Shown: in pieces, positions 35,329 to 45,619 of the stretch
Numbering within the stretch: position 1 is the stretch's first letter
Layout of the letters: each line of letters opens with the position of its first letter
NCBI RefSeq assembly: GCF_009827295.1
Contig: NZ_WTYD01000001.1
Location: forward strand, 1,178,001 to 1,242,000
Direction: 5' to 3'
Source of the DNA: Qipengyuania pelagi
Lineage (GTDB): Bacteria; Pseudomonadota; Alphaproteobacteria; Sphingomonadales; Sphingomonadaceae
Length of the DNA: 64,000 nt
Notes under the pieces: model-generated
What the model was told of the DNA's origin: nothing
Database searches by the model: none
The model's input: only the letters and a program-made list of their open reading frames with translations
Position numbers and translations under genes: made by a program

Positions 35329-35385
35329 GGGGGGTTCTCCTGTTGACGAGCGCACCGCATATCGCGGCGCCCTTGCCCCCCTTAC

Positions 35386-35406
35386 GAACGAGAGACACGA
35401 TCGTTC
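35386..35406 (-). promoter_or_regulatory. Inverted repeat upstream of the EF-hand lipoprotein gene
   Basis: GAACGA and TCGTTC arms are separated by nine bases, centred about 68 bases upstream of the TTG start and between the divergent-free 5' region and the korB end. It resembles a dimeric operator. A partial match to an EcfG-type promoter (TGAAC-N16-CGTA on the minus strand) overlaps it, but the match is incomplete. Confidence 0.3.
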
Positions 35407-35439
35407 ATTTTCGAGACAGGATTTTCGGCGCGCGGTCCC

Positions 35440-36474
35440 TCAGACCGGGTCCTGCGCCGTGCCCGAAACGGTCCAGGTCTGCCCCTTGGCGAGCAGCTTG
35501 GCGAGGTTGGCTTCCTTGCCCGCGCTGGCCTGTTCGCGCTCGGCGATCACCGCGCTTTCGAAAGTCGGGCGCGGATCGTCGTAGAGGACGCCGAGCGCCA
35601 TCGGGAACGGGCCGAACGGCATGTCGACCAGCATATGGGCGATCTGGCGCTTGGTGACGTCGTGAACCAGCACGCCCGCCGCTTCCCAATCGCCGTCCGC
35701 GACATCGACGACCTTCAGCTCCAGCGCGTCGCGATCGAGCGCGATGCCCTTAGTCTCGCCGGCGAACAGCATCGGCTTGCCGTCCTCCAGCCAGAGCTGG
35801 CGATCCTCCGCACCCTTCGGCGCGGCGAAATCGTCGAACACGTCCTTGTTGTAGACGATGCAGTTCTGGAAGATTTCGATGAAGGCAGCGCCCTGATGGG
35901 CGTGTGCGGCCTTCAGGACGTCGGGCAGGTGCTTCGACACATCGAACCCGCGCCCGACGAAACGCGCGCCCGCGCCCAGCGCGAAGGCGGCGGGCTTGGC
36001 CGGGTGATCCACGCTGCCAAGCGGGCTTGAGGGCGAGCGGGTGCCTTCGCGACTGGTGGGCGAGGCCTGACCCTTGGTGAGGCCGTAAATCTCGTTGTTG
36101 AACAGCATGATCTGCATGTTCACGTTGCGGCGCAGGACATGCATCAGGTGATTGCCCCCGATGCTCAACCCATCGCCGTCGCCGGTGACGAGCCAGATAT
36201 CCAGCTCGGGATTGGCGAGCTTCACGCCCGTCGCCACCGCGGGCGCGCGGCCATGGATGGTGTGGAAGCCGTAGCTTTCCATGTAATAGGGGAAACGGCT
36301 CGAACATCCGATACCCGAGATGAAGACGGTCTTCGCCGGGTCCGCACCCAATTGCGGCAGCGTGCGCTGAACGGCCTTCAGGATCGCATAGTCCCCGCAA
36401 CCGGGGCACCAACGGACCTCCTGGTCGGTTTCCCAGTCCTTGAGCGTGGTTTCGAACTTTACGGGAGCGTTCAT
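35440..36474 (-). CDS. korB: 2-oxoacid:ferredoxin oxidoreductase, beta subunit
   Basis: 344 residues. The beta subunit binds thiamine diphosphate and an iron-sulfur cluster and works with the alpha subunit to oxidise a 2-oxoacid, probably 2-oxoglutarate, to acyl-CoA with reduced ferredoxin. Blocks seen are RWCPGCGDYAILKA, SGIGCSSRFPYYM, and the diphosphate motif TGDGDGLSIGGNHLMHV. Cys in WCPGCG and a later Cys in FQNCIVYNK are probable cluster ligands. Its ATG overlaps the alpha stop by four bases. Pyruvate or branched-chain oxoacids cannot be excluded as substrates. Confidence 0.92.
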   Translation of the reverse strand: MNAPVKFETTLKDWETDQEVRWCPGCGDYAILKAVQRTLPQLGADPAKTVFISGIGCSSRFPYYMESYGFHTIHGRAPAVATGVKLANPELDIWLVTGDGDGLSIGGNHLMHVLRRNVNMQIMLFNNEIYGLTKGQASPTSREGTRSPSSPLGSVDHPAKPAAFALGAGARFVGRGFDVSKHLPDVLKAAHAHQGAAFIEIFQNCIVYNKDVFDDFAAPKGAEDRQLWLEDGKPMLFAGETKGIALDRDALELKVVDVADGDWEAAGVLVHDVTKRQIAHMLVDMPFGPFPMALGVLYDDPRPTFESAVIAEREQASAGKEANLAKLLAKGQTWTVSGTAQDPV

Positions 36475-38438
36475 TTCGCGCCTCCTTCGGGGCTCGGAAG
36501 CTGTTGATCGTTGACGTTCACCTGACCGCCCTCATTGCCGTCGATCCCGTCGAAATATTTCGCGATCGCGGCTTCGAGTTCGGCGATCTGGAAGGGCTGG
36601 CCGCTGGTCTTGGTGAGGGGCTGGGCATCGACCAGAAACTGGTCGCGCAGCACGGTCTTGAACTGGCCGGTGTTCATTTCCGGGACCAGCACATGGTCGA
36701 AACCCTTGAGCAGCTCGCCGAGATTGGCGGGCAGCGGCCAGATGTGGCGCACATGGATGTGGCTGACCGACAGGCCCTTTTCGATGCTGCGGCGCACCGC
36801 CTGATGGATCGGGCCGTAAGTGCTGCCCCAGCCCACCACGGCAAGCGTGCCGGTTTCATCGCCCAGCGCGACCTGCTGGTCTGGCACGGCGATATTCTCG
36901 ACCTTGCTCTTGCGCAGATCGGTCATCCGCTGGTGATTGTCGGGCGAATAGTCGATATTGCCGGTGGTCTCGTGCTTCTCGATCCCACCGATGCGGTGGA
37001 GCAGGCCGGGCGTGCCGGGCTTGACCCAGGGCCGTGCGCCCTTCGCGTCGCGCTTGTAGGGTAGGAAATTCTCGCCATCATTCGGCGTATCGAGGAACTC
37101 AGCCGGGAACGGCGCGAAGTCCGCCGGGTCCGGCACCTTCCACGGCTCCGCGGCATTGGCGATATAGCCATCGGTCAGCAGCATCACCGGCGTCATGTAT
37201 TCGACCGCGATGCGGCACGCCTCGATCGCGACTTCGAACGCGTCGGACGGGCTGCGCGCGGCGATCACCGGCATGGGCGCATCGCCATTGCGGCCATAGA
37301 CCGCCTGATAGAGATCGCTCTGTTCGGTCTTGGTCGGAAGACCCGTGCTCGGCCCGCCGCGCTGCGAATTGACGATCACCAGCGGCAGTTCGGTCATGAT
37401 GCCGAGCCCGATCGCCTCGGTCTTCAAGGCAATGCCCGGACCGCTCGAGCTGGTGACGCCCAACTGCCCGGCATAGCTCGCCCCGATCGCGGCGCAGATC
37501 GCGGCGATCTCGTCTTCCGCCTGGAAAGTGGTGACGCCGAATTCCTTCAGCCGCGCCAGATGGTGCAGGATCGCGCTGGCAGGCGTGATCGGATAGCCAC
37601 CGAAAAACATCGGCAGTTCGGCCAATTGCGCACCCGCGACGAGGCCGAGTGACACAGCTTCGGCGCCGGTAACGGTGCGATAGAGGCCGGGTTCGCTCTC
37701 GACCGGATCGACGTGCAATTGGCGGAACACGTTGCCCTGCGGCCCGGACAGTTCCGCCGTCTCGCCATAGGCATGGCCCGCATCGAGCGCGGCGATATTC
37801 GCGTCCGCAATGTCGGGTGCCTTGGCGAATTTGGCCTTCAGCCAGTCATGGATCGGTTCGCGCGGACGATCGAACATCCACAGCGCGAGGCCGAGCGTCC
37901 ACATGTTCTTGGACCGCAGCGCATCCTTGTTGCCGAGGCCGAAGGGTTTGACCGCCTCGATCGTCTTTTCGCTGATGTCGAAGGCGAGCAGGTCGAACTT
38001 GGCAAGGCTGCCATCTTCCAGCGGATTGCTGTCGTATTTCGCCTTGTCGAGATTGCGTTTGGTAAAGGCACCCGTGTCCGCGATCACCAGACCGCCGGGC
38101 TTCAGGGCGGCGAGATTGGTCTTCAGCGCAGCCGGGTTCATTGCGACGAGCACGTCCGGCGCATCGCCCGCCGTGTGGATCGCGCGGCTGCCGAAATTGA
38201 TCTGGAAGGCCGACACGCCGAACAGCGTGCCCTGCGGCGCGCGGATTTCCGCCGGAAAGTCGGGGAAGGTGGCGAGGTCGTTGCCCGCCAGCGCGGTGGA
38301 CAGCGTGAACTGCCCGCCGGTCAGCTGCATCCCGTCCCCGGAATCGCCCGCGAAGCGAACGACGACGGAATCCAGGCCCGCATCCGTTGCTGTCTGAATG
38401 GCGCCGTCCTGCGGCGTGGCTGCGGCGGCGTTGGCCAT
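36471..38438 (-). CDS. korA: 2-oxoacid:ferredoxin oxidoreductase, fused gamma-alpha subunit
   Basis: 655 residues from the ATG giving MANAAAATPQ, with AAGGA suitably spaced; an ATG three codons earlier is possible. The N-terminal third is the gamma-type domain (VVRFAGDSGDGMQLTGGQF, then EIRAPQGTLFG). The rest is the alpha domain with EDEIAAICAAIGASYAG, TSSSGPGIALKTEAIGLG and NSQRGGPSTGLPTKTEQSD. This gamma-alpha fusion with a separate beta subunit is the two-subunit KorAB layout found in aerobic bacteria, where it can bypass the 2-oxoglutarate dehydrogenase complex. Confidence 0.93.
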   Translation of the reverse strand: MANAAAATPQDGAIQTATDAGLDSVVVRFAGDSGDGMQLTGGQFTLSTALAGNDLATFPDFPAEIRAPQGTLFGVSAFQINFGSRAIHTAGDAPDVLVAMNPAALKTNLAALKPGGLVIADTGAFTKRNLDKAKYDSNPLEDGSLAKFDLLAFDISEKTIEAVKPFGLGNKDALRSKNMWTLGLALWMFDRPREPIHDWLKAKFAKAPDIADANIAALDAGHAYGETAELSGPQGNVFRQLHVDPVESEPGLYRTVTGAEAVSLGLVAGAQLAELPMFFGGYPITPASAILHHLARLKEFGVTTFQAEDEIAAICAAIGASYAGQLGVTSSSGPGIALKTEAIGLGIMTELPLVIVNSQRGGPSTGLPTKTEQSDLYQAVYGRNGDAPMPVIAARSPSDAFEVAIEACRIAVEYMTPVMLLTDGYIANAAEPWKVPDPADFAPFPAEFLDTPNDGENFLPYKRDAKGARPWVKPGTPGLLHRIGGIEKHETTGNIDYSPDNHQRMTDLRKSKVENIAVPDQQVALGDETGTLAVVGWGSTYGPIHQAVRRSIEKGLSVSHIHVRHIWPLPANLGELLKGFDHVLVPEMNTGQFKTVLRDQFLVDAQPLTKTSGQPFQIAELEAAIAKYFDGIDGNEGGQVNVNDQQLPSPEGGAK

Positions 38439-38642
38439 CCGGTGCATCCTTGCTTCATGGGCGCCATCTTGCGGCACCGGGTCTCTCGACGCCCGGCAGG
38501 GCGCCCTCTCGTGAAGGTGGCGACCTAGGTGCCGCCCCACCCTCCCGCAATCAATATTCTCTGCTAGCCAACAAATGGCGGCTGGAAAAGCGGGCCTCCT
38601 GCGCTAAGTCCCTTCGCAAGAAAGTTAACGGAGACCAAAGCG

Positions 38643-39596
38643 ATGGCCGGTACCGAACATTTCGTGCGCGAGGATGTGCGCGGGTTTCTCGACATGCTCG
38701 AACAGATCGGCGGCCAGGGCGTGGAAGAGGTCGGCGCAGAGATCGGTCGGCAGCAGATGCGCGCCATGGGCAGCCTCGCCGAAGCGCCCGCGCGCGATAT
38801 GGCGGTGAAGCGCGACCTAGCCTGCCCCGGACCTGCGGGCGAGATACCGCTGCGCTTCTATGATACGAAAGAGACCCGCGAGGCGGGGCCATGCATCGTC
38901 TTCTTCCATGGCGGCGGGTTCGTGATCGGCGATCTCGAGGTATACGAATCGCTCTGCACCGAAATCGCCCACCAGCTCGACCTGCCGGTGGTCTCGGTCG
39001 ATTACCGCCTCGCGCCCGAACACCCCTTCCCCGCCGCGCCCGACGATTGCGAGGCGGCGGCGCGCTGGGTCGCATCCTCTCCGGCGGAGCTGGATCGCAC
39101 ATTCACCGGACTCGTCCTGACGGGCGACAGCGCGGGCGGCAATCTGACCATCGTGACGACCAACGCATTGGTGAGCGATCCCGCGGACGTCCCCGTGCTC
39201 GTCCAGGCCCCGATCTATCCGGTGGCGAGCGATATTTCTGAGCATGAAAGCCTCAGGCAATTTTCCGAAGGCTACCTCCTGACAGGCCCGACCATGGCCT
39301 GGTTCACCAAGCAATATGGCGGCGATCCGAGCGATCCGCGCACCACACCGATGGTCGGCGATTGTGCGAACACCCCGCCCAGTGTCATCTGCACCGCGGG
39401 GCTGGACCCTTTGCGCGATTCAGGGCGCGAATATGCCGCGCATCTGATCCAGCAGGGGACCGAGGTCGCCTATTTCGAATTTCCCGGCATCATCCATGGC
39501 TTCACCACATTGCGGAAGGCGATCCCCAGCGGACAGAAGGATGTCGACGCCTTTCTCGGCGCGATCCGCATCAAGCTGGATCGGATCGCGGCATGA
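38643..39596 (+). CDS. Alpha/beta hydrolase, hormone-sensitive lipase family
   Basis: 317 residues with AACGGAG ten bases before the ATG. The oxyanion motif HGGGF and nucleophile GDSAGGN mark the bacterial HSL (family IV) esterases. The triad is completed by Asp in TAGLDPLRDSG and His in GIIHGFTTL. It should hydrolyse short acyl esters in the cytoplasm; there is no signal peptide. The stop overlaps the rppH start (ATGA), an arrangement that couples two unrelated functions. The 204-base gap to korA holds no other gene that I can see. Confidence 0.92.
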   Translation: MAGTEHFVREDVRGFLDMLEQIGGQGVEEVGAEIGRQQMRAMGSLAEAPARDMAVKRDLACPGPAGEIPLRFYDTKETREAGPCIVFFHGGGFVIGDLEVYESLCTEIAHQLDLPVVSVDYRLAPEHPFPAAPDDCEAAARWVASSPAELDRTFTGLVLTGDSAGGNLTIVTTNALVSDPADVPVLVQAPIYPVASDISEHESLRQFSEGYLLTGPTMAWFTKQYGGDPSDPRTTPMVGDCANTPPSVICTAGLDPLRDSGREYAAHLIQQGTEVAYFEFPGIIHGFTTLRKAIPSGQKDVDAFLGAIRIKLDRIAA

Positions 39597-40075
39597 ACGG
39601 GACGAGCGAACCGGGCTATCGCCCCTGCGTCGGCGTGATGCTGGTCAATGCGAAAGGCCAGGCTTTCGTCGGGCGGCGGATCGACACAAAGGAAGGCGAT
39701 TGGTGGCAGATGCCCCAGGGCGGCGTCGACGAGGGTGAGGACCTGCGCGATGCGGCCTTGCGCGAGCTGTACGAGGAAACCGGCGTGACGAGCGACAATG
39801 TCACCATTCTCAGGGCGACCGAGGAACCGATCCGCTACGACCTGCCCGAAGCGCTCATCGGCAAATTATGGGGCGGGAAATATCGCGGGCAGGAACAGGT
39901 CTGGTATCTCGCCCGCTTCACCGGCAGCGACGAGGACGTGAACCTCAACGCTCACGATCCGGCCGAATTCTGCGACTGGAAATGGGTCGAGGTGGACGAG
40001 CTTCCCGACATGATCATCCCGTTCAAGAAGCGCGTCTATCGCACCGTGGTCGAAGCGTTTCGCGAACTGGTGTGA
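39593..40075 (+). CDS. rppH: RNA pyrophosphohydrolase
   Basis: 160 residues. RppH removes pyrophosphate from triphosphorylated RNA 5' ends and so opens transcripts to RNase E; in Alphaproteobacteria it is also annotated as a diadenosine polyphosphate hydrolase. The Nudix box is GGVDEGEDLRDAALRELYEETG, with every signature residue in place, preceded by WWQMPQ typical of RppH. Other family blocks are YRPCVGVMLVN and LWGGKYRGQEQVWYLARF. The ATG overlaps the esterase stop. Confidence 0.94.
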   Translation: MNGTSEPGYRPCVGVMLVNAKGQAFVGRRIDTKEGDWWQMPQGGVDEGEDLRDAALRELYEETGVTSDNVTILRATEEPIRYDLPEALIGKLWGGKYRGQEQVWYLARFTGSDEDVNLNAHDPAEFCDWKWVEVDELPDMIIPFKKRVYRTVVEAFRELV

Positions 40076-40115
40076 ACCGACGGGCGGGAAGATGCTGCCG
40101 CGTCACCCGTCCACC

Positions 40116-40145
40116 CTGCGATCTTGCACTCTGCGATCTTGGAAC
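40116..40145. repeat. Two 15-base direct repeat units
   Basis: CTGCGATCTTG occurs at 40116-40126 and 40131-40141, a 15-base period, inside the 103-base gap between the convergent rppH and TPR genes. A small CTGCCG/CGGCAG hairpin (40146-40165) follows without a T-run. The repeat looks like a local duplication rather than a regulatory array. Confidence 0.5.
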
Positions 40146-40178
40146 CTGCCGCGCAGTAACGGCAGCAAACGTCCAGGT

Positions 40179-40685
40179 TCAATTGTCCTGCGTGACCTGA
40201 GCGTCGGGCATCACGGCCTCGGCGGTCAGCACGCGTTGCTTCGGGCCGGCTTCGATCGCGGCGGCCAGCGCGCCGGTTTCGGCGCATCCGCCCCCGCACA
40301 GCGATTCCAGCTTGGCGAGATTGAGCCGTGCCTTCTCGAGCGCGCCCTTCTCGACCAGCGCCTCGCCCTCACCCGCAATCGCGGCGACATTGCGCGGATC
40401 GCGCACCAGCGCCTCGCGATAATAGCGGATCGCCTTGCCCTGCAATTGCTCCTGCCGCGCCGCTTCGGCGAGGTGGATCAGCAGCGGCGTATAGGCGGGA
40501 TCGACGGTCAGCGCCGCTTCGTAAGCGTCGATCGCGGCCTGGGTATCGCCCGCCTTCATCGAAGCATCGCCCTGCGCGATCAGCACGGCGGCGCGCGGCG
40601 CCGGTTCGCGCTGCGCGCCCCAACTCACGCTCGCGGTCAGAGCGAGGGCCAGCGAAAGGGCGGCGGCAGCGGGGGCAAAACGCAT
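40179..40685 (-). CDS. Secreted tetratricopeptide repeat protein
   Basis: 168 residues from the ATG giving MRFAPAAAAL, with GGAG six bases upstream; longer in-frame starts lie inside the methyltransferase gene. A signal peptide (ALSLALALTASVSWGA) precedes two to three TPR motifs (AAIDAYEAALTVDPAYTPLL, AIRYYREALVRDP). A closing segment holds a CGGGC pair, two cysteines that could form a disulfide in the periplasm. TPR proteins scaffold complexes; no partner is evident here. The methyltransferase gene lies 76 bases upstream. Confidence 0.8.
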   Translation of the reverse strand: MRFAPAAAALSLALALTASVSWGAQREPAPRAAVLIAQGDASMKAGDTQAAIDAYEAALTVDPAYTPLLIHLAEAARQEQLQGKAIRYYREALVRDPRNVAAIAGEGEALVEKGALEKARLNLAKLESLCGGGCAETGALAAAIEAGPKQRVLTAEAVMPDAQVTQDN

Positions 40686-40761
40686 GATCGTCTCCAGAAC
40701 GTCGTGACGGGCCGTAGGGGAATGAACCTGGGTTGGCATCACGGGTGCCGACCTACCACGC

Positions 40762-41934
40762 TCAACCTGCACAGGCGATGAAAAATCCGTCAGTCCCGTC
40801 CCGATACGGCGAAAGCCGCCAACCTTGCCCGCGCGGAGTGCCGAGCGGCAGGGCGAGCGGCTGTGCCGACATCGCCTTATGGCGCTCCAGGAAAGCATCG
40901 AACCGCTCCGCGCCCTCCTCGTCCAGCAGCGAGCAGGTGACGAAGACGATCCGCCCGCCCGGCCGCAGCAATGCAGCCGCGATATCAAGCACATGGTCCT
41001 GCGCCGCGCGCAACCGCGCCAGCTCCGCCTCGTCGAGCCGCCAGCGCGCTTCGGGATTGCGGCGCCAGGTGCCGGTGCCCGAACAGGGCGCGTCGACCAG
41101 GACCGCATCGGCCTGTCCGGCGAGATCGGACAGCGCCTCGAGCTCGCGCTTTGGATCGAGGAGGATCGTCTCGATCATGGCGGCCCCGGCGCGTTCGGCG
41201 CGCGGTTTGAGGCGCGATAGGCGCCCGCGATCCGTATCGCTGGCGACCAATTTTCCAAGATCGTCCATCGCCGCGGCGAGCGCCAGCGTCTTGCCCCCGC
41301 CCCCGGCGCATAGGTCGACGATGGTCTCTCCCGGCTGCGCACGGACCGCCATACAGGCGAGCTGCGACCCGGTGTCCTGCACCTCGACCTTGCCATCGCG
41401 ATACTCGGCCCATTGTTCGACCTGCGTGCCGGTCGGCAGGCGCAGTCCGTTGGGTGCCGCGGTCGGTTCGGTCTCGACCGGCAGTTTCAGGGTGGCGCGA
41501 TCGGCCTTCAGCGTGTTGACGCGGATATCCAGCGGTGCGCGATCGAGCAGCGCCGCGGCTTCCTCGCCCTCGACGCCCGAGGCCGCGAGCCGCTCGACCA
41601 GCCATTCCGGCGCGACTCCGCCCTCGGCAGGCATTTCCTTTGCCCCGATCGGAGCCGGACCGTAATTCGACCCGTCGAAAAGCGGGAGAATGGACGGATC
41701 GCCCTGCCCCAGCCGCAGCATGGCCGCGCGCCCCCTGTTCGGCACCGGCCCGCAGGCACGGATGGCGGCATAGACCAGCTCGCGGATCGCGCGGCGGTCC
41801 TTCGATCCGGCAAAGCGGTTCTGCTTGAACCAGTCGCCGAGAATGCGATCGGCAGGCGCGCCCTTGGCTCGCGCGCTGGCGATGATCGTCTCGAGCAGGT
41901 CTATCGCGGTCTGGACGCGGGCAGCGGGAGTCAT
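40762..41934 (-). CDS. RsmB-family rRNA (cytosine-C5)-methyltransferase
   Basis: 390 residues. It methylates C5 of a cytosine in RNA, by family probably 16S rRNA. The SAM site is VDLCAGGGGKTLALAAAMD and the two catalytic cysteines are in VDAPCSGTGTWRR and FVTCSLLDEEG. The N-terminal 60 residues are a reduced NusB-like region, shorter than in E. coli RsmB (429 residues), so RsmB versus another family branch is uncertain. The ATG is three bases after the guaB stop, so it depends on guaB expression. Confidence 0.88.
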   Translation of the reverse strand: MTPAARVQTAIDLLETIIASARAKGAPADRILGDWFKQNRFAGSKDRRAIRELVYAAIRACGPVPNRGRAAMLRLGQGDPSILPLFDGSNYGPAPIGAKEMPAEGGVAPEWLVERLAASGVEGEEAAALLDRAPLDIRVNTLKADRATLKLPVETEPTAAPNGLRLPTGTQVEQWAEYRDGKVEVQDTGSQLACMAVRAQPGETIVDLCAGGGGKTLALAAAMDDLGKLVASDTDRGRLSRLKPRAERAGAAMIETILLDPKRELEALSDLAGQADAVLVDAPCSGTGTWRRNPEARWRLDEAELARLRAAQDHVLDIAAALLRPGGRIVFVTCSLLDEEGAERFDAFLERHKAMSAQPLALPLGTPRGQGWRLSPYRDGTDGFFIACAG

Positions 41935-41937
41935 GCC

Positions 41938-43485
<1,548 letters not shown>

Positions 43486-43516
43486 CTACGGAATATCGAC
43501 CGCTATCGGACTGCAA

Positions 43517-43536
43517 ACCCCGCAAGGCTCCGGGGT
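43517..43536 (-). terminator. GC hairpin downstream of a small gene
   Basis: On the minus strand ACCCCG-(8 bases)-CGGGGT forms a six-pair stem 44 bases after the stop of the 79-residue gene and ahead of guaB, followed by TTGC. The T-run is short, so termination strength is uncertain. The rest of the 43402-43579 gap holds no gene I can recognise and should contain the guaB promoter. Confidence 0.4.
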
Positions 43537-43579
43537 GCGCCGCTTACGGTGCATCGATCCTCCACCGGATGGCGCGCGT

Positions 43580-43819
43580 CTATCGCAGCTTCGCACCCGA
43601 GCCGGTCCATTTGGCCAATACGTCCGCAGTCGGTTCGTCGGCGCCGCCAACGGGGCGCGGATAATGATGGACCGAAATGACCGTGGCATAGTTTTCGGTC
43701 CCGTCCCGTTTCACCATGATCCGGTCGGCGGACGACGGCAGGGACAGAAATTCGAATTCACCCCATTCTTCCGCAACGCTCTTGCTGCCGCGCAGCACGG
43801 TAATGCTCGCTTTGATCAT
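43580..43819 (-). CDS. Small hypothetical protein
   Basis: 79 residues from the ATG giving MIKASITVLR, preceded by GGAAGATC. It is predicted soluble, with alternating beta-type segments (ASITVLRGSKSV, YATVISVHHYPRP) and no signal peptide or membrane helix. I do not recognise a family. It stands between guaB and the 3-hydroxybutyrate dehydrogenase gene in the same direction with gaps over 60 bases on either side, so it may be transcribed alone. A start five codons earlier is possible. Confidence 0.55.
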   Translation of the reverse strand: MIKASITVLRGSKSVAEEWGEFEFLSLPSSADRIMVKRDGTENYATVISVHHYPRPVGGADEPTADVLAKWTGSGAKLR

Positions 43820-43880
43820 GCCGGATCTTCCCAATTTCCCATAATATCATGGCGAGTGGTCAGGAGCGAAGATGATGTCC

Positions 43881-44648
43881 TCATTCCGCCGTCCAGCCAC
43901 CATCCACGCTCCAGTTCGCGCCGTTGACGTTGCGGCCCGCGTCCGAACACAGGAACACGGCCAGCGCGCCGATCTCTTCGGGCTGGACGAATTGCTTGGT
44001 CGGCTGCTTGGCGAGCAGGACGTCATTCATCACCTGCTCGCGCGTCATGTTGCGCGCCTTCATCGTGTCGGGGATCTGGTTTTCGACCAGAGGAGTCCAG
44101 ACGTAACCGGGGCTGATGCAGTTCGCCGTCACGCCATCCTGCGCAAGCTCCAGCGCGAGGGTCTTGGTGAGGCCCGCGATCCCGTGCTTCGCCGCGACAT
44201 AGGCGCTCTTGAAGGGGCTGGCGGTCAGCGAATGGGCGCTCGCGGTGTTGATGATTCGTCCCCACCCCTTCTGCTTCATATGCGGCACGGCGAGCCGCGC
44301 GGTGTGGAAGGCGGCGCTGAGATTGAGAGCGATGATCTGCTCCCATTTCGCGACCGGAAAATCCTCGACCGGGCTTACGAACTGCATCCCGGCATTGTTG
44401 ACGAGGATATCGATCCCGCCCGCCTCGTCCATCATCGCTTCGATCTGCGACACATCCGTCAGGTCCGCACCGGAATGAGTCGCACCGAGTTCCTCGCACA
44501 GTTTCGCGATCTCGTCCGCGTCGCCGAAACCGTTCAGGACGATCGCCGCCCCCTGCTCGTGCAGGGCCCGAGCGATCGCGAGGCCAATGCCGCTGGTCGA
44601 ACCTGTGACCAAAGCGCGCTTGCCTTTGAGAAAATCTGGGTGAAACAT
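43881..44648 (-). CDS. 3-hydroxybutyrate dehydrogenase, SDR family
   Basis: 255 residues from the ATG giving MFHPDFLKGK, with GGAGG six bases upstream. It interconverts 3-hydroxybutyrate and acetoacetate with NAD, a step in polyhydroxybutyrate and ketone-body use. SDR motifs are VTGSTSGIGLAI, NNAGMQFVSPVEDFP and the active Ser with YVAAKHG. The MQFVSPVEDFP block and LALELAQDGVTANCISPGYVWTPLVENQIPD are characteristic of bacterial 3-HBDH. No phb genes are adjacent. A neutral zinc metallopeptidase gene diverges from it across 92 bases. Confidence 0.9.
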   Translation of the reverse strand: MFHPDFLKGKRALVTGSTSGIGLAIARALHEQGAAIVLNGFGDADEIAKLCEELGATHSGADLTDVSQIEAMMDEAGGIDILVNNAGMQFVSPVEDFPVAKWEQIIALNLSAAFHTARLAVPHMKQKGWGRIINTASAHSLTASPFKSAYVAAKHGIAGLTKTLALELAQDGVTANCISPGYVWTPLVENQIPDTMKARNMTREQVMNDVLLAKQPTKQFVQPEEIGALAVFLCSDAGRNVNGANWSVDGGWTAE

Positions 44649-44740
44649 TTTCGCCTCCGAGCGTTTGAAGCAATTATCACGCGACATCGCCGAGGCTGGC
44701 GGCGCGGTCAATCGCAGGGATGAGATAGGGGGAACAAGCG

Positions 44741-45601
44741 ATGCGGCTTAATCCGTTCAACACCGGCAACATCAATGTCAGCTCCAGCGGAGGCGGCGGC
44801 CTACCCGGCGGCAAGGCCGGAGGATTGGGCTGCGGAACCATAATCCTCGCCGCAATCGGCTATTTCGTCTTCGGTCTCGACCCGATGCAGACCGCTGCCA
44901 CGGTGGAGAGCGTGCAGCAGCAATCGGGCAGCGGCTCGCAAACGGTCAACACGAACGAGCAGGAGGTCTGCACTGCCAGCCAGTATGCGACCGAGGCCTG
45001 CAATGCGCTCGATTCGCTCAACACGACCTGGTCGCGGACCTTTCAGGAGCAGGGCTTCGGCAGTGATTTCCAGCAACCGGCCCTGCGCCTTTTCTCCGAC
45101 AGCGTCAGAACCGAAGGCTGCGGCGGCGCAACGTCTGCTGCCGGCCCCTTCTACTGCCCGGCGAATCAGACCATCTATATCGATACGAGTTTCTACGACA
45201 CACTCGAGCGCCAGCTCGGCGCGGGCGGCGATTTCGCAAGATATTACGTGATTGCGCATGAATATGGGCATCACATCCAGACCCTTACCGGCATCGCGAA
45301 TTCGATCCGCAGCGCGCAGCAGCAAAATCCGCGCCGCGCCAACCAATTGCAGGTCCTGATGGAATTGCAGGCCGATTGCTATGCGGGCGTCTGGGCAGGC
45401 AAGAACCGCAATCTGATCGAGCCCGGCGATATCGAGGAAGGGATGCAGGCCGCCGCCGCCATCGGGGACGACCGGCTGACCGGGGGCCGCGTTTCGAGCG
45501 AGAACTTCACCCACGGCACCAGCCAGCAGCGCAGCGATGCGCTGAGGCTGGGCCTGCGGGGCGACGATAGGGCCTGCGACGCGATCACCAATATTGGGTA
45601 G
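44741..45601 (+). CDS. YpfJ-type neutral zinc metallopeptidase
   Basis: 286 residues with GGGGGAAC upstream of the ATG. An N-terminal cytosolic Gly-rich segment leads into one membrane helix (GCGTIILAAIGYFVFGL, about residues 31-47), and the rest is periplasmic. The zinc site is HEYGHHIQT (about residues 178-186), with the third ligand in the Glu of ELQADCYAGVWAG. Cysteine pairs (ACNALD, EGCGG, FYCPAN) suggest disulfides in the periplasm. The substrate is unknown. The gene converges on the M56 gene with 18 bases between stops. Confidence 0.93.
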   Translation: MRLNPFNTGNINVSSSGGGGLPGGKAGGLGCGTIILAAIGYFVFGLDPMQTAATVESVQQQSGSGSQTVNTNEQEVCTASQYATEACNALDSLNTTWSRTFQEQGFGSDFQQPALRLFSDSVRTEGCGGATSAAGPFYCPANQTIYIDTSFYDTLERQLGAGGDFARYYVIAHEYGHHIQTLTGIANSIRSAQQQNPRRANQLQVLMELQADCYAGVWAGKNRNLIEPGDIEEGMQAAAAIGDDRLTGGRVSSENFTHGTSQQRSDALRLGLRGDDRACDAITNIG

Positions 45602-45619
45602 GACGTAGGTAGCGGCTGC

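Noticed and set aside
35386..35420. EcfG (general stress sigma) promoter upstream of the EF-hand gene
   Set aside because: Only a partial match (TGAAC-N16-CGTA against GGAAC-N16/17-CGTT), not enough to call.
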